Positions 44,334 through 54,595 of a stretch of DNA of 64,000 bases are shown one piece after another. Within the stretch, counting starts at the first letter, position 1. Each line of letters begins with the position of its first letter. The notes beneath the pieces were generated by a model, which was not told the DNA's origin, ran no database searches, and saw nothing but the letters and a program-made list of their open reading frames with translations. The position numbers and the translations under genes were made by a program. This DNA comes from Vreelandella glaciei (GTDB lineage Bacteria > Pseudomonadota > Gammaproteobacteria > Pseudomonadales > Halomonadaceae), in the NCBI RefSeq assembly GCF_013415125.1, contig NZ_JACCDE010000020.1, positions 40,065 to 104,064 on the forward strand. The letters run 5' to 3'.

Positions 44334-45364
44334 TGCGCATTCGACCCATTGCCCGCAATGACCTGGATGGGCTGCAGGCGCTTGCGCAGCAGGCCGGGGT
44401 GGGGTTTACCTCGCTGCCGGATAACCGCGAGTTTTTGGCCGGCAAGATAGAAGCCGCCGCCAGTGCCTTTGAAGAGCGCACCCCGGTGGATGACCGACTC
44501 TACTTCTTTGTACTGGAAGATGAAGTGAGTGGTGAGTTGGCGGGCTGCTGCGCCATTGAAGGCCAGGTAGGCCGAGAAGTGCCGTTTTATAACTATCGTC
44601 TCGGCACCCTGGCGCACTCCTCCATCCAGCTGGACCTTCACCGCACCATCGACACGCTGTTTTTAAGCTCCGACCACACCGGTGATGCCGAAGTGTGCTC
44701 GCTGTTCCTGCGTCCGGAGTATCGCGGTGAAGCCAATCGCCACTTGCGCAACGGCGCGCTGCTTTCCAAGGCGCGCTGGCTGTTTATCGCCCAGTTTCGT
44801 GACCGATTCCCCAATAAAGTGTTGGCAGAAATGCGCGGTGTGTTCGATGAGAACAACACCAGCCCTTTCTGGGAGAGCCTGGGCAAACACTTCTTCCCCA
44901 TGGATTTCAGCGAAGCGGACCGACTCACCGGCTTGGGGCAGAAGAGCTTTATCGGTGAGCTGATGCCCAAGTTTCCGATCTACACCACCTTTATGGCCGA
45001 AGAGGCGCGCGCCTGCATTGGTCAGGTGCATCGCCATACCCGCCCAGCACTGGAAATGCTGAAGAAGGAGGGATTGCGCTGGGAAGGCTATATCGACATT
45101 TTCGACGGGGGCCCCACCGTGGAAGCCTACATCGATGATGTGCGCGCTATCCGTAATTCAAGGCTATGCCAGGTGGAAGTATCTGCCGCTGCCCGTGAAG
45201 AGAGCGTCAGCCGCTGGCTGGCGGCTACCACCCATATGTTGAACTTTACTGCCAGTTGGATAGGCCGCGCGCCCGCCGACGACAACACCATCGTGCTTAA
45301 CGAGCAGGAAGCGAGCCGCTTGAGTGTCGCTACCGGTGATTACCTGCGCCTGCTGGAAACCTGA
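44333..45364 (+). CDS. aruG: Arginine N-succinyltransferase, beta subunit (AstA/AruG)
   Basis: A 343-residue paralogue of the preceding gene, with the same layout: MRIRPIARNDLDGLQALAQQAGVGFTSLPDN at the start, LFLRPEYRGEANRHLRNGALLSKARWLFIAQ, and QKSFIGELMPKFPIYTTFM. Its closer match to AstA suggests it is the catalytic partner. The pair shows an old gene duplication. It is followed 53 bp later by astD. Confidence 0.92.
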   Translation: MRIRPIARNDLDGLQALAQQAGVGFTSLPDNREFLAGKIEAAASAFEERTPVDDRLYFFVLEDEVSGELAGCCAIEGQVGREVPFYNYRLGTLAHSSIQLDLHRTIDTLFLSSDHTGDAEVCSLFLRPEYRGEANRHLRNGALLSKARWLFIAQFRDRFPNKVLAEMRGVFDENNTSPFWESLGKHFFPMDFSEADRLTGLGQKSFIGELMPKFPIYTTFMAEEARACIGQVHRHTRPALEMLKKEGLRWEGYIDIFDGGPTVEAYIDDVRAIRNSRLCQVEVSAAAREESVSRWLAATTHMLNFTASWIGRAPADDNTIVLNEQEASRLSVATGDYLRLLET

Positions 45365-45417
45365 GCCCGAAAGCCTGTACGTACATAAGCCCGCATTTAC
45401 ACGGCAAGGAGAGAACG

Positions 45418-46890
45418 ATGCACGCCCAACAGCAGCAACTTATCAATGGCGCCTGGCTAGCAGGCGACGCCGCGTCGTTGAGCAAGCACGATCCCGTTTC
45501 CGGACAGCTGCTCTGGCAGGCCGCCACGGCCAGCGAGGATCAGGTCACGATCGCTGTGAAAGCCGCCCGCAGTGCCTTTCCTGGCTGGGCGCGTACCCCC
45601 TTTGCCGAGCGCCAGGCTCTCGTCGAGCGTTTTGCCGAGGTGCTGAAATCCCGAGGGGAAGCGCTAGCCGTGGCGATTGCCTCTGAAACCGGCAAACCCC
45701 TCTGGGAAGCGCGCACTGAAGCGGGTGCGATGGTGGGCAAGGTCGCGCTATCGGTCAAGGCCTATAACGAGCGTACCGGTGAGCGTGAAAAAGCTGTTGG
45801 CAATGCAAAAGCCGTATTGCGCCATCGCCCCCACGGCGTGATGGCGGTGTTCGGCCCCTATAACTTTCCAGGCCACCTGCCCAACGGCCATATGGTGCCC
45901 GCGCTATTGGCGGGTAACACCGTCGTCTTCAAACCCAGCGACCAGACCCCACTGACCGCCGATTTAACCCTTCAGTGCTGGCTGGAAGCCGGGCTGCCTG
46001 CCGGGGTGATCAACCTGGTGCAGGGCGGCGTTGCCGTGGGCCAGGCGCTGGCAGGCAACCCCGGGATCGATGGCCTGCTGTTTACCGGCAGCGCCAAGGT
46101 GGGTGGCATGCTGCATCAGCAGTTTGCCGGGCAGTTGGATAAAATCCTGGCGCTCGAACTGGGCGGCAATAATCCGCTGGTAGTGAAAGATATCGATGAC
46201 GAGCGTGCGGCGGTGCTTACCATTCTGCAGTCGGCGTTTCTCTCCGGTGGCCAGCGCTGCACCTGCGCTCGCCGATTGATGGTGCCGGAGGGCGCCGTCG
46301 GCGACCGGCTGATCGATGCGCTTTCAGAGGCGGTCAGCAAGCTGCATGTGGCGGGCCAGTTCGAAGAGAACCCTACCCCGTTCTATGGCGGTTTGGTGAG
46401 CGTGGCCGCTGCAGATGGCCTGCTCAAGGCGCAAGAGGAACTGGAATCCATGGGCGGTACGGTGATCAACCGCATGCGGCGCCTGGAAGAGAACACCAGC
46501 CTGCTAAGCCCCGCGCTGATTGATGTGACGGGCCTGGACGTTCCTGACGAGGAGCACTTTGGACCGCTGCTGAAAATCCACCGCTATCGCGATTGGGATG
46601 AAGCACTCTCGCTTGCCAACAACACCCGCTACGGGCTCTCCGCCGGGTTGATTGGCGGCGAGCAAGCCGATTGGGACGACTTCCTGTTGCGCATTCGCGC
46701 AGGCATCGTCAACTGGAACCGCCAGACCACCGGCGCTTCCGGCGATGCGCCCTTCGGCGGCGTAGGTGACAGCGGCAACCACCGCCCCAGCGCTTATTAC
46801 GCGGCAGACTACTGCGCTTATCCGGTGGCTTCCATGGAAGCCGACACCCTGGAGATGCCTGAAACCCTGCCACCAGGAGTGAGTCTATGA
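45418..46890 (+). CDS. astD: Succinylglutamate-semialdehyde dehydrogenase
   Basis: A 490-residue aldehyde dehydrogenase matching AstD. It oxidises N-succinylglutamate 5-semialdehyde with NAD. Visible are [45 protein letters not shown], the catalytic Glu in [13 protein letters not shown] and Cys in [15 protein letters not shown], and the C-terminal [23 protein letters not shown] that marks AstD. AAGGAGAG precedes the ATG. The stop overlaps the astB ATG (ATGA). Confidence 0.95.
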   Translation: MHAQQQQLINGAWLAGDAASLSKHDPVSGQLLWQAATASEDQVTIAVKAARSAFPGWARTPFAERQALVERFAEVLKSRGEALAVAIASETGKPLWEARTEAGAMVGKVALSVKAYNERTGEREKAVGNAKAVLRHRPHGVMAVFGPYNFPGHLPNGHMVPALLAGNTVVFKPSDQTPLTADLTLQCWLEAGLPAGVINLVQGGVAVGQALAGNPGIDGLLFTGSAKVGGMLHQQFAGQLDKILALELGGNNPLVVKDIDDERAAVLTILQSAFLSGGQRCTCARRLMVPEGAVGDRLIDALSEAVSKLHVAGQFEENPTPFYGGLVSVAAADGLLKAQEELESMGGTVINRMRRLEENTSLLSPALIDVTGLDVPDEEHFGPLLKIHRYRDWDEALSLANNTRYGLSAGLIGGEQADWDDFLLRIRAGIVNWNRQTTGASGDAPFGGVGDSGNHRPSAYYAADYCAYPVASMEADTLEMPETLPPGVSL

Positions 46891-48254
46891 AAGGCAGTGC
46901 CTTCAGTCGTATCAGGGAAGTCAATTTCGACGGTTTGGTCGGCCCTACCCATAATTACTCGGGGCTGGCAGTTGGTAACGTCGCCTCGATGAGCCACGGT
47001 GGCCTGCTCTCCAATCCCAAGGAGGGCGCGCTCCAGGGGCTGGCAAAGATGAAGTCGCTGATGGACGCGGGCTACGCCCAGGGCGTACTGCCCCCACAGC
47101 AGCGGCCTGATGTAGGGGCGCTGCGTGATCTGGGCTTCAGCGGCAGTAATAGCGATGTGCTGGCCCGTGCCGCTGTCGAGGCACCGCAGCTTCTGCGGGC
47201 GGTATGCTCGGCCTCCAGCATGTGGACCGCTAACGCAGGCACGATTACCCCCAGCGTCGACGCACCGGATGGCCGGGTGCACTTCACGCCAGCCAATCTG
47301 CAGTCGAGCTTTCACCGCTACCTGGAGCCGCAAACCACCGGGAGAGTACTGCAAGCTATTTTCCGCGATGAGCAGTGTTTTGCTCACCACCCGGTGCTGC
47401 CTGCAACGCCGGCCTTTTCCGATGAAGGGGCGGCCAATCACACCCGCCTTTGCGGCGAATATGGTGAACCCGGGGTTCACCTGTTTGTCTATGGTCGCCA
47501 GGCATTTGGTGACGTGCGTAGCGGCGAGCGTGAACCCCAGCGCTATCCCGCCCGGCAGACTCTGGAAGCCAGCCAGTCGGTAGCCCGCCAGCACGGGCTT
47601 ACGGAAGCGCAAACCGTCTTCGCCCAGCAGCACCCGGATGCCATCGATGCTGGCGTGTTCCATAACGATGTCATTGCAGTGGGCAACGGGCCCGTGCTGC
47701 TCTACCACGAAATGGCCTTTCTGGACGAAGAGGGCACGCTCGATGAGTTGCGTGCCAAAATGCACACGCCGCTGATTCCCGTGCGCGTGCCGGTCGAGGC
47801 GGTGAGCATGGAAGACGCGGTCGCATCGTATCTCTTCAACTCCCAACTGCTCTCCAGCCCGGACGGCACCATGACGCTGGTGGTACCCGGCGAATGTCAG
47901 GAGCGCGAAGCGGTCTGGCGGACGATCCAGGATCTGATCCTGGCGGGCAATAACCCCATCGGTGAGGTGATCGTCAAAGACGTCAAGCAGAGCATGCGCA
48001 ACGGTGGCGGCCCCGCCTGCCTGCGCTTGCGTGTGGTGCTAACGGAAGCCGAACGTGCCGCGCTCACTGGCCGAGTACTGCTCAACGAGGCACTGTATAC
48101 CGATCTGACCGCGTGGGTGGAGCGCCACTACCGCGATCGCCTAGCCCCGGACGATCTCGCCGATCCACAGCTGGCGGAAGAGTCACTGGTTGCTCTGGAT
48201 GAACTGACGCAGTTACTGCAGATTGGTTCGGTCTACCCGTTCCAGTTGGGGTAG
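46887..48254 (+). CDS. astB: N-succinylarginine dihydrolase
   Basis: A 455-residue AstB that turns N-succinylarginine into succinylornithine, 2 NH3 and CO2. The N-terminal [23 protein letters not shown] and the [43 protein letters not shown] and [16 protein letters not shown] stretches are characteristic of the guanidine-modifying enzyme family; the last holds the catalytic Cys. It is the last gene of the operon. astE, needed to release glutamate and succinate, does not follow; the next gene is on the other strand. Confidence 0.95.
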   Translation: MKGSAFSRIREVNFDGLVGPTHNYSGLAVGNVASMSHGGLLSNPKEGALQGLAKMKSLMDAGYAQGVLPPQQRPDVGALRDLGFSGSNSDVLARAAVEAPQLLRAVCSASSMWTANAGTITPSVDAPDGRVHFTPANLQSSFHRYLEPQTTGRVLQAIFRDEQCFAHHPVLPATPAFSDEGAANHTRLCGEYGEPGVHLFVYGRQAFGDVRSGEREPQRYPARQTLEASQSVARQHGLTEAQTVFAQQHPDAIDAGVFHNDVIAVGNGPVLLYHEMAFLDEEGTLDELRAKMHTPLIPVRVPVEAVSMEDAVASYLFNSQLLSSPDGTMTLVVPGECQEREAVWRTIQDLILAGNNPIGEVIVKDVKQSMRNGGGPACLRLRVVLTEAERAALTGRVLLNEALYTDLTAWVERHYRDRLAPDDLADPQLAEESLVALDELTQLLQIGSVYPFQLG

Positions 48255-48289
48255 GGGATTGAATAAACAGAGTAAAGAGAGAATCAAAA

Positions 48290-48309
48290 GAGCCATCAGA
48301 TTTGGTGGC
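48290..48309. terminator. Weak hairpin between converging ast and arc operons
   Basis: An eight-pair stem with one G-T wobble (48290-48297 with 48302-48309) and a four-base loop. There is no T-run right after it, so termination is only suggested by position between convergent operons. Confidence 0.4.
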
Positions 48310-48411
48310 TTACCTCTATTAGTTTTATAAGGGGGAGGCTGTGACAACTGATGAAGGCGTCCTTCGGTAGGTACACGTCTTCATTAAGTCTGCAATAAGC
48401 AGTAAACAGCG

Positions 48412-49317
48412 TTAGCTAGCAACACAAGTGCCCGTCCGTAGGTTAAGAATATCTAGTGCATCCTCTAGACGGCCGATACCACTGATGCCTCCGCTTTCAG
48501 CGAAATTGCACGCGGCGTCCATTTTTGGCCCCATAGAACCAGCCGGCAGGTCCAGCTTGCGAGCTTCATCCAGCGTTAATTTATGGATAGGTGCAGCGGT
48601 GTCCTTACCGAAGTCACGGTAGATGGCGTCCACGTCAGTGAGAAGGAGCAAGGCGTCTGCGCCCAGCTGGCTGGCCAGAAGTGCGCTGGCGGCGTCTTTG
48701 TCGATCACGGCTTCGATGCCGATCATGCTGCCGTTCTCTCGGCGAAGAATGGGGATGCCACCGCCTCCAGCGCAGATCACCACAACGCCCTGTTCCAGCA
48801 GCAGCTGGAGCACCCTCATGTCGGGTATCTCCAAAGGCTTGGGCGAAGGCACTACCCGCCGCCACTTGTCACCATCCTGAGCGATGTGCCAACCGGCGGC
48901 TTCGGCTTTGGTCTCGGCTTCTTCCCTTTCGTAAACTGGCCCGACAAACTTGGTGGGATTGCTGAAGGCGGGGTCATTCTTGTCGACCAGAACCTGGGTA
49001 AGTAGGGTGGCCACAGGTCTGTTATGGTCCAGGGCGTTTTCCAGTTCCTGCTCGATGATGTAGCCGATCATACCTTCTGTTTCAGCGCCCAGTACATCCA
49101 GCGGATAAGCCTCGTCCGGCTTATAGGCGGCGCCCTGAAGCGCCAGTAAGCCTACCTGGGGGCCATTGCCGTGAGTGACTACCAGCTGGTGGCCAGCGCG
49201 GACGATTTCGGCCAATGATTCGGCGGCAATTTTTACGTTGGCGCGCTGGGCCTCGGCGGTCAGGGGCTCCCCTCGCCGCAACAGGGCATTGCCTCCCAGA
49301 GCTGCTACTACAAGCAT
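48412..49317 (-). CDS. arcC: Carbamate kinase
   Basis: A 301-residue carbamate kinase that makes ATP from carbamoyl phosphate, the last step of the arginine deiminase pathway. Motifs are ALGGNALLRRGEPLTAEAQRANV, VVTHGNGPQVGLLALQ, VICAGGGGIPIL and GSMGPKMDAACNF. Length matches the family. AAGGAG precedes the ATG. It is the last gene of an arc operon, 15 bp after arcB. Confidence 0.95.
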   Translation of the reverse strand: MLVVAALGGNALLRRGEPLTAEAQRANVKIAAESLAEIVRAGHQLVVTHGNGPQVGLLALQGAAYKPDEAYPLDVLGAETEGMIGYIIEQELENALDHNRPVATLLTQVLVDKNDPAFSNPTKFVGPVYEREEAETKAEAAGWHIAQDGDKWRRVVPSPKPLEIPDMRVLQLLLEQGVVVICAGGGGIPILRRENGSMIGIEAVIDKDAASALLASQLGADALLLLTDVDAIYRDFGKDTAAPIHKLTLDEARKLDLPAGSMGPKMDAACNFAESGGISGIGRLEDALDILNLRTGTCVAS

Positions 49318-49332
49318 GTCATGCTCCTTGAA

Positions 49333-50334
49333 TCAGTTTCCAAGAGTGGCGACGAGCACCGCCTTGATGGTGTGCATTCGGTTCTCCGCCTGATCAAATA
49401 CGATAGAGGCGGGACTTTCAAAGACGTCGTCGGTGACTTCCATGGCGTCGATGCCGAACTCGGCCTGTATTTCCTTGCCTATGGTGGTCTCGGTGTTATG
49501 GAAGGCCGGCAGACAATGCATGAACCTTACGCGGGGGTTGCCGGTTTTCTCCATCAGGGCAGCATTGACCTGATAGGGCTGCAACAGTTTGATTCGCTCT
49601 GCCCACTTTTCCTTGGGTTCACCCATGGACACCCACACGTCGGTGTAGACAAAATCCACGCTCGCAACGGCGGCATCAATGTCCTCCGTGATCATAATCC
49701 GGGCGCCGGTTTCACTGGCAATAGCCTGTGCTTCATTCTGAATAGCCTCGCTGGGCCAACAGGCCTTGGGCGCACACAAGCGCACATCCATTCCCATCAT
49801 GGCGCCGCCGATCAGCAGGCTGTCGCCCATGTTATTCGCAGCGTCCCCGATAAATACAAAGGCAACATCCCGCAGCGGCTTTTCCACGTTTTCCTGCATG
49901 GTCAGGAAGTCTGCGAGGATCTGTGTGGGGTGGAATTCATTGGTCAGCCCATTGTAAACCGGCACGCCGGCATATTGTGCCAGCTCCTCAACCACCGTCT
50001 GGCCGAACCCCCGGTATTCGATGGCATCGTAAACGCGGCCGAGCACACGGGCGGTATCCTTGACGGATTCCTTGTGGCCGATATGGGTGCCCGTCGGGCC
50101 CAGATAGGTTACTCGGGCGCCCTGATCAAACGCTGCAACCTCAAAGCCTACCCGGGTTCGGGTGGAGTTCTTTTCAAAGATCAGCGCTATGTCCTTGCCC
50201 TGCAACTGCGGTACTTCGGTGCCGGCGTACTTGGCTGTTTTCAGGTCGGTGGAAAGCTTGAGCAAAAAACTGATCTCTCGGGGCGTAAAGTCCCTCAGGG
50301 TCAGGAAGTGCCGGTTCTTGAGATTGAAAGCCAT
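49333..50334 (-). CDS. arcB: Ornithine carbamoyltransferase, catabolic
   Basis: A 333-residue ornithine carbamoyltransferase. It has the carbamoyl-phosphate site [28 protein letters not shown] and the ornithine site MHCLPAFHN. Within an arcA-arcB-arcC operon it is expected to run in the breakdown direction, turning citrulline and phosphate to ornithine and carbamoyl phosphate. Length fits catabolic ArcB more than shorter ArgF. GGAG precedes the ATG; 18 bp separates it from arcA. Confidence 0.94.
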   Translation of the reverse strand: MAFNLKNRHFLTLRDFTPREISFLLKLSTDLKTAKYAGTEVPQLQGKDIALIFEKNSTRTRVGFEVAAFDQGARVTYLGPTGTHIGHKESVKDTARVLGRVYDAIEYRGFGQTVVEELAQYAGVPVYNGLTNEFHPTQILADFLTMQENVEKPLRDVAFVFIGDAANNMGDSLLIGGAMMGMDVRLCAPKACWPSEAIQNEAQAIASETGARIMITEDIDAAVASVDFVYTDVWVSMGEPKEKWAERIKLLQPYQVNAALMEKTGNPRVRFMHCLPAFHNTETTIGKEIQAEFGIDAMEVTDDVFESPASIVFDQAENRMHTIKAVLVATLGN

Positions 50335-50352
50335 GGTTCTGCTCCTACCTTG

Positions 50353-51582
50353 TCAGACTGTATCTCGTATTGTCGGGCAGCTCATGCAGCGCCCACCGCC
50401 CCGGCCCCGGCCCAACTCCGCTCCGGGTATGGCCAGTACCTCTATGCCGGCTGCTTCCAGCGCAGCATTGGTATCGTCGTTGCGGTCATAACCGATGACG
50501 ACCCCCGGACTCAGTGCCAGCACGTTATTGCCATCGTTCCATTGTTCTCGCTCCCGTTCGGCAGGGGTATCGCCACCCGTGGCGACCACTTCCAGGGACG
50601 GGTAACCAAGTACATCGGCAACAACATCAAACAGCGGACGGCTGTCCTGGAAGAACGACAGGTGCTTGCTGCCTTCCCCCGGACGCAGGTCGTAGCAAAC
50701 CATTTCATCTGCGACTTCCTTGAAAGTGGTCACTACATTGCCGCCACAGAAGGTAAACACGGTATCCAAGTGCATGGCAGAACGGCTCTTGGGAATCTGG
50801 CAGGCAATTATCCGTTCTGCAGTGCCGTTAGCAAAAAGCGTCTTGGCCAGCTGGCCAATGGCTTGCGGAGAGGATCGTTCCCCCATTCCCACCAGCACGA
50901 CACCATTACCCACCGGCATGATGTCCCCTCCTTCCAGGGTCGCCAGCGCATGATCTTCAAGTGGGTCGCCCCAATGCACGTTCACCTTGCCGGCAAACTT
51001 CGGATGGAACCGGTAGATCGCGCTCATTAGCAGCGTCTCTGGTTTGCGCGCAGCCCAGTACATAGGGTTCAGGGTGACACCACCATAAATCCAGGCGCTG
51101 TTATCCCGGGTGAACAGTAAGTTGGGCAGTGGCGGCAGCACAAAGCCGTGAGGCCCCAGATGGTTACCGAACAGCCCTGCAGGGTCGAAAGGCAGGTCAC
51201 CTACTTCCAAACCACCAATGAGAAATTTCGCCAGCGTATTACCCGGCAGTTCGTTCATCCATGTGCGAAGGTCGGATACCATGCCTACCCCGATATGATT
51301 CCAGGTAATCCGGTGGTCTAGAACCCAGGTACGTGCTTCGGGAATATCAAGCGTTGTCGCCAGCAGGTCGTTAACGTCCAGAACCTCCACACCACGTTCA
51401 CGCATTACCTCGGCGAATACGTCATGGTCTTTCTGTGCCTGCTTGACCCAGAAGACATCGTCGAACAACAACGCATCGCAGTTGGAGGGAGTCAGTCTTC
51501 TATGGGCTAGCCCAGGGCGGCAGACGATAACTTGCCGTAAAGTCCCAGTTTCCGAGTGAACGCCCAAAGTGTGTTCTGACAT
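50353..51582 (-). CDS. arcA: Arginine deiminase
   Basis: A 409-residue arginine deiminase that converts arginine to citrulline and ammonia. Motifs include [59 protein letters not shown], and the C-terminal catalytic Cys in [13 protein letters not shown]. The start [13 protein letters not shown] at 51582 has AAGGAG before it; the longer frame to 51636 reaches into the preceding gene's end and is rejected. It is 22 bp after the transporter stop. Confidence 0.95.
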   Translation of the reverse strand: MSEHTLGVHSETGTLRQVIVCRPGLAHRRLTPSNCDALLFDDVFWVKQAQKDHDVFAEVMRERGVEVLDVNDLLATTLDIPEARTWVLDHRITWNHIGVGMVSDLRTWMNELPGNTLAKFLIGGLEVGDLPFDPAGLFGNHLGPHGFVLPPLPNLLFTRDNSAWIYGGVTLNPMYWAARKPETLLMSAIYRFHPKFAGKVNVHWGDPLEDHALATLEGGDIMPVGNGVVLVGMGERSSPQAIGQLAKTLFANGTAERIIACQIPKSRSAMHLDTVFTFCGGNVVTTFKEVADEMVCYDLRPGEGSKHLSFFQDSRPLFDVVADVLGYPSLEVVATGGDTPAEREREQWNDGNNVLALSPGVVIGYDRNDDTNAALEAAGIEVLAIPGAELGRGRGGGRCMSCPTIRDTV

Positions 51583-51604
51583 GTCGCATACTCCTTTGCC
51601 CTGA

Positions 51605-53050
51605 TTATAGAAATGCACCAATGCTAATAACTGCACTGATAAAAACAGTCAAAATAAGAAGGAGAGGCCAGATAAATACTAGCCAACGGTCATAAGAGAT
51701 ACGGCCTATCGCTAGGCCACCGACCACTACGGCAAAGGTCGGGTTTATCAGATTAACCAGGCCGTTGGCTGATTGGTAAGCAGTTACCACCAAGTCACGT
51801 CCTACGTCAGCAAAGTCGCCCAAGGGCGCTAAAATAGGCATGGATAGTACGGCAAGTCCGGATGAGGAGGGTACGAAGAAACTCATTCCTACCTCGATCC
51901 AGAACATCAAATTGATAAAGGTTAGTTCAGGCAATCCACCTAATGTACTTTCGGCGCTATGCAAGATGGTATCGGCAATCATGCCTTGTTCCATGATCAC
52001 CACGATGCCGCGGGCCAGACCAACGACCAGGGCTACGCCGAGCAGATCGCGGGCGCCGTCGACAAAACTACTGGTCAGCTTTTTCTCGCCCAGCCGAGCG
52101 ATGATGCCGATCACAATGGCGGAACCAAAGAAAAGTGCGCCCATCCTAGCCATCCACCAGCCTTGGGACGAGACGCCCCAAATCATCGCGATAAAGGTCA
52201 GAGCAAAAATAACAAGGGTAATTTTCTGAGTGCCTGAAAGATCAAAATTTTCCAGCTCGTCGTGTCCCTGTAGAAAGAGTTTGCGGTGTGCATCCTGTTG
52301 TCTGGCCACAACGGAGCGAGCAGGATCCAACTTAATGCGTTTGGCGTAGCGCATCACGTAGACTGAACAAATCACCAGCCCGCCAATCAGCAGCACCAGC
52401 CGAAGTACAATTCCCTCTGTAAAAGGAATATCCGCTGCGTTAGAGGCAATGACAGTAGCGAAGGGGTTGATAGTGGAGCCCAACACACCAATACCAGCGC
52501 CGATCAGAATCACGGCGACTCCTGTGATCGCATCATAGCCAGCAGCGATGATGATGGGGATTAGAATGGCATAGAAGGCCAGAGTCTCTTCTGCCATGCC
52601 ATAGGTGGTGCCTCCGAGGGCAAACAGCGTCATCAGGATGGGGATCATCCAGATCTCTCGGCCTTCCAGCCGATGCATCACGTTACGTATCCCCGTGTCG
52701 ATTGCGCCGGTAGCATTGATAACGCCTAAGAAGCCACCCAAAAACAGCACAAATAAGGCAACGTCGATGGCATTGGCGACATAGCTGTCGGGATCATAGA
52801 AACCCGCCGTGGGGGCCAGCATGACGTCCACAAAACCTTGAGGGTTTGAATCAACCGTTACATAGGTGCCAGGTACTGCAATTTCGCGTCCGACCTCTTC
52901 ATTCATCGTACGTTCGTATTGCCCGGCAGGAATGATCCAGGTCAGCGCCGCTACAAGAATAATTAGCAGGAAGAGAATTGAGTAGGCTGTAGGGAACCGT
53001 GTCGCTAGATCCTCTTCAGGCTTTGGTGAAGTGAGCTTTTCATCTGACAT
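51605..53050 (-). CDS. YfcC-family transporter, probable arginine/ornithine exchanger
   Basis: A 481-residue membrane protein of the YfcC (DcuC-superfamily) group, with about twelve helices. Recognisable parts are [71 protein letters not shown] and [22 protein letters not shown]. It is first in an operon with arcA, arcB and arcC, the usual place of the arcD antiporter, so arginine/ornithine exchange is the likely job. Related proteins in arc operons have been called ArcD or ArcE. It is not a classical APC-type ArcD. A GGAGA site precedes the ATG and a consensus FNR box is 71 bp upstream. Confidence 0.83.
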   Translation of the reverse strand: MSDEKLTSPKPEEDLATRFPTAYSILFLLIILVAALTWIIPAGQYERTMNEEVGREIAVPGTYVTVDSNPQGFVDVMLAPTAGFYDPDSYVANAIDVALFVLFLGGFLGVINATGAIDTGIRNVMHRLEGREIWMIPILMTLFALGGTTYGMAEETLAFYAILIPIIIAAGYDAITGVAVILIGAGIGVLGSTINPFATVIASNAADIPFTEGIVLRLVLLIGGLVICSVYVMRYAKRIKLDPARSVVARQQDAHRKLFLQGHDELENFDLSGTQKITLVIFALTFIAMIWGVSSQGWWMARMGALFFGSAIVIGIIARLGEKKLTSSFVDGARDLLGVALVVGLARGIVVIMEQGMIADTILHSAESTLGGLPELTFINLMFWIEVGMSFFVPSSSGLAVLSMPILAPLGDFADVGRDLVVTAYQSANGLVNLINPTFAVVVGGLAIGRISYDRWLVFIWPLLLILTVFISAVISIGAFL

Positions 53051-53120
53051 GCGCTGTCTCCGACCTATGGTTAAGGAGCAATCAACTATATTCAGTGTAT
53101 TCCCATTACAATGGCTTGAA

Positions 53121-53134
53121 TTGATTTAGATCAA
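53121..53134 (-). promoter_or_regulatory. FNR/ANR box of the arc operon
   Basis: TTGATTTAGATCAA is a perfect match to the TTGAT-N4-ATCAA site bound by FNR/ANR. Its centre is 31 bp upstream of TACACT (on the minus strand, 53099-53094), a possible -10, which is the spacing of class II FNR activation. The arc operon would thus be induced without oxygen, as in Pseudomonas aeruginosa. Confidence 0.88.
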
Positions 53135-53572
53135 TCACGCAAAAGTACATGCAGCTGCAGCTAATAAATGACGAAAAATTTAATTGGTCGAGCCGTGCTT
53201 GCTGCTGTAACTGGTAATGCAGATTTTGAGCTTTGGTATGTTCTGAAGACGAGCTGGTAAGTTTTTCGTAGCTTTAGCTATTATTATCTTTTACGTTTTT
53301 TTGGCAGCAGACTAAGTTTGGTTCTGTGATTTATTCACTAGTGGTTTTTATATCTCGCTACAGCACATCGGTTTGATGAATCTCGGGGCTTGAAATAAAC
53401 GCTGTGATCTTTTCCCAGCAACAGGTCTTCTACAAGTGAGATTTTCAGCTACGTTTACCCCATGGAGTGTCGCATTCTGTAGCAGTAAGTAGGATCGTAT
53501 AACAGTTCTTGTCCCCCTCTCAGTGGCGCCCTGCCATGATCATCACATTGCCTCATCGCTTAAGGCCACCGT
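53135..53572. other. AT-rich intergenic region without recognisable genes
   Basis: Together with the FNR box region, 53051-53572 is the only spacer over 300 bp. It is visibly more A+T-rich than the flanking genes. I find no open frame of interest, no terminator with T-run, no tRNA and no repeat. It may hold upstream control elements of the arc operon or an undetected small RNA. Confidence 0.5.
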
Positions 53573-54511
53573 TTAGACTGCTTTATCAGGCACCTGCTTC
53601 GCTTTACCAATGTTAAGCAAGGCAATACCGGCACCAATCAGTAGGATGCCAGGCAGCAAGCCCTCAGGGGCAGTTTCTCCCTGTAACAGGATGGCGACTG
53701 GAACTCCCACCACGGCACCGACGGAGCCCAACAAACTCAGAAATACCGGGCCACCGCTTTTTTGCAGCAGGAAGAGCAGTAAAAACTGGCCAGCGAACAC
53801 CACTGCTTGGACAGCAATTAGGACTATCGGCAGAGACCGATCCATGGGGACGTGAAGTGAGAAGCCTGGCAGTAGGCCCACCCCCAGCAGAAGCATAGAG
53901 GCAGCTATCAGCATCCCTGGCGCCAGCGCATCGCTGGACACCCCCACTGGCCAGCGCAGGGTTCGGTAAAGGTTACCGATGGCCAGCAGCACAGGGCCAA
54001 TCAAGGCAAGAAGAATCCACAGGTAGTCAGCATCAGGGGCGGATAGCTTATGGAAAGCTAGAGTGAAGGCGCCTGCAAGGGCTGACATGACACCAGCCGC
54101 ACGCAAGAGCTGAAAGCGCTCCATTTTTAACGTCAACGCACCGACGTAGGTGAGCAGCGGTGGCAACGTGATGATCAATGCCACAAATCCTGCGCCGACA
54201 TGGGGGATAGCCGAAAAGAAGAGCAGGTTGGCGCCCGCCACGCCCAGCAGCGCAGAGATCAGGTAGTACTCGACGCTGCGAACGGTCAACGGTGGCAGAT
54301 TGCGGCGGTAAGCGGCGAGCGCAAGCAGAAGTAGTGCCGCCCCTGAAATTGACCAAAACAGAAAAGCGAGCGCTGATAGCTGCATTTCACCCGCGAGCTT
54401 TGCCAAATTAGTCGATAGGCCCAGCAAGGCGCCACCAGCGAGCAGATACAGCAGCGGGGCAAGCCAGGTTCTTTTAGAGGAGTATAGCTTGGGTTTGTTG
54501 GGTAATGTCAT
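53573..54511 (-). CDS. DMT-superfamily (EamA) transporter
   Basis: A 312-residue membrane protein with ten predicted helices in two EamA repeats (about 20-155 and 165-300); LLGVAGANLLFFSAIPHVGAGFVALIITLPPLLTYV closes the first repeat and SLLGSVGAVVGVPVAILLQGETAPEGLLPGILLIGAGIALL closes the second. The family exports metabolites or amino acids; substrate unknown. It diverges from a marR gene with which it shares a promoter region carrying two palindromes, so it is likely repressed by that MarR. Confidence 0.9.
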   Translation of the reverse strand: MTLPNKPKLYSSKRTWLAPLLYLLAGGALLGLSTNLAKLAGEMQLSALAFLFWSISGAALLLLALAAYRRNLPPLTVRSVEYYLISALLGVAGANLLFFSAIPHVGAGFVALIITLPPLLTYVGALTLKMERFQLLRAAGVMSALAGAFTLAFHKLSAPDADYLWILLALIGPVLLAIGNLYRTLRWPVGVSSDALAPGMLIAASMLLLGVGLLPGFSLHVPMDRSLPIVLIAVQAVVFAGQFLLLFLLQKSGGPVFLSLLGSVGAVVGVPVAILLQGETAPEGLLPGILLIGAGIALLNIGKAKQVPDKAV

Positions 54512-54533
54512 TAGCAGCCTTCAAGGATTATAT

Positions 54534-54574
54534 CTTGATATCAAGGTATGTAGGATTAACCTTGACGTCAAGGT
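54534..54574. promoter_or_regulatory. Two palindromic operators for the MarR regulator
   Basis: CTTGATATCAAG (54534-54545) and ACCTTGACGTCAAGGT (54559-54574) are perfect palindromes with the same CTTGA half-site, centres 27 bp apart, lying between the divergent transporter and marR starts. A third, weaker CCTTCAAGG lies at 54518-54526. The paired sites suit two MarR dimers repressing both genes. Confidence 0.8.
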
Positions 54575-54595
54575 ATATAGGCGCAAAATACGTTT

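Noticed and set aside
46818..47846. 342-codon open frame opposite astD/astB
   Set aside because: Antisense to astB, which matches its family over the full length.
49321..51030. 569-codon open frame on the plus strand opposite arcB and arcA
   Set aside because: It is antisense to two genes with clear catalytic motifs, has no recognisable domain and no plausible ribosome site; long antisense frames are common in codon-biased genes.
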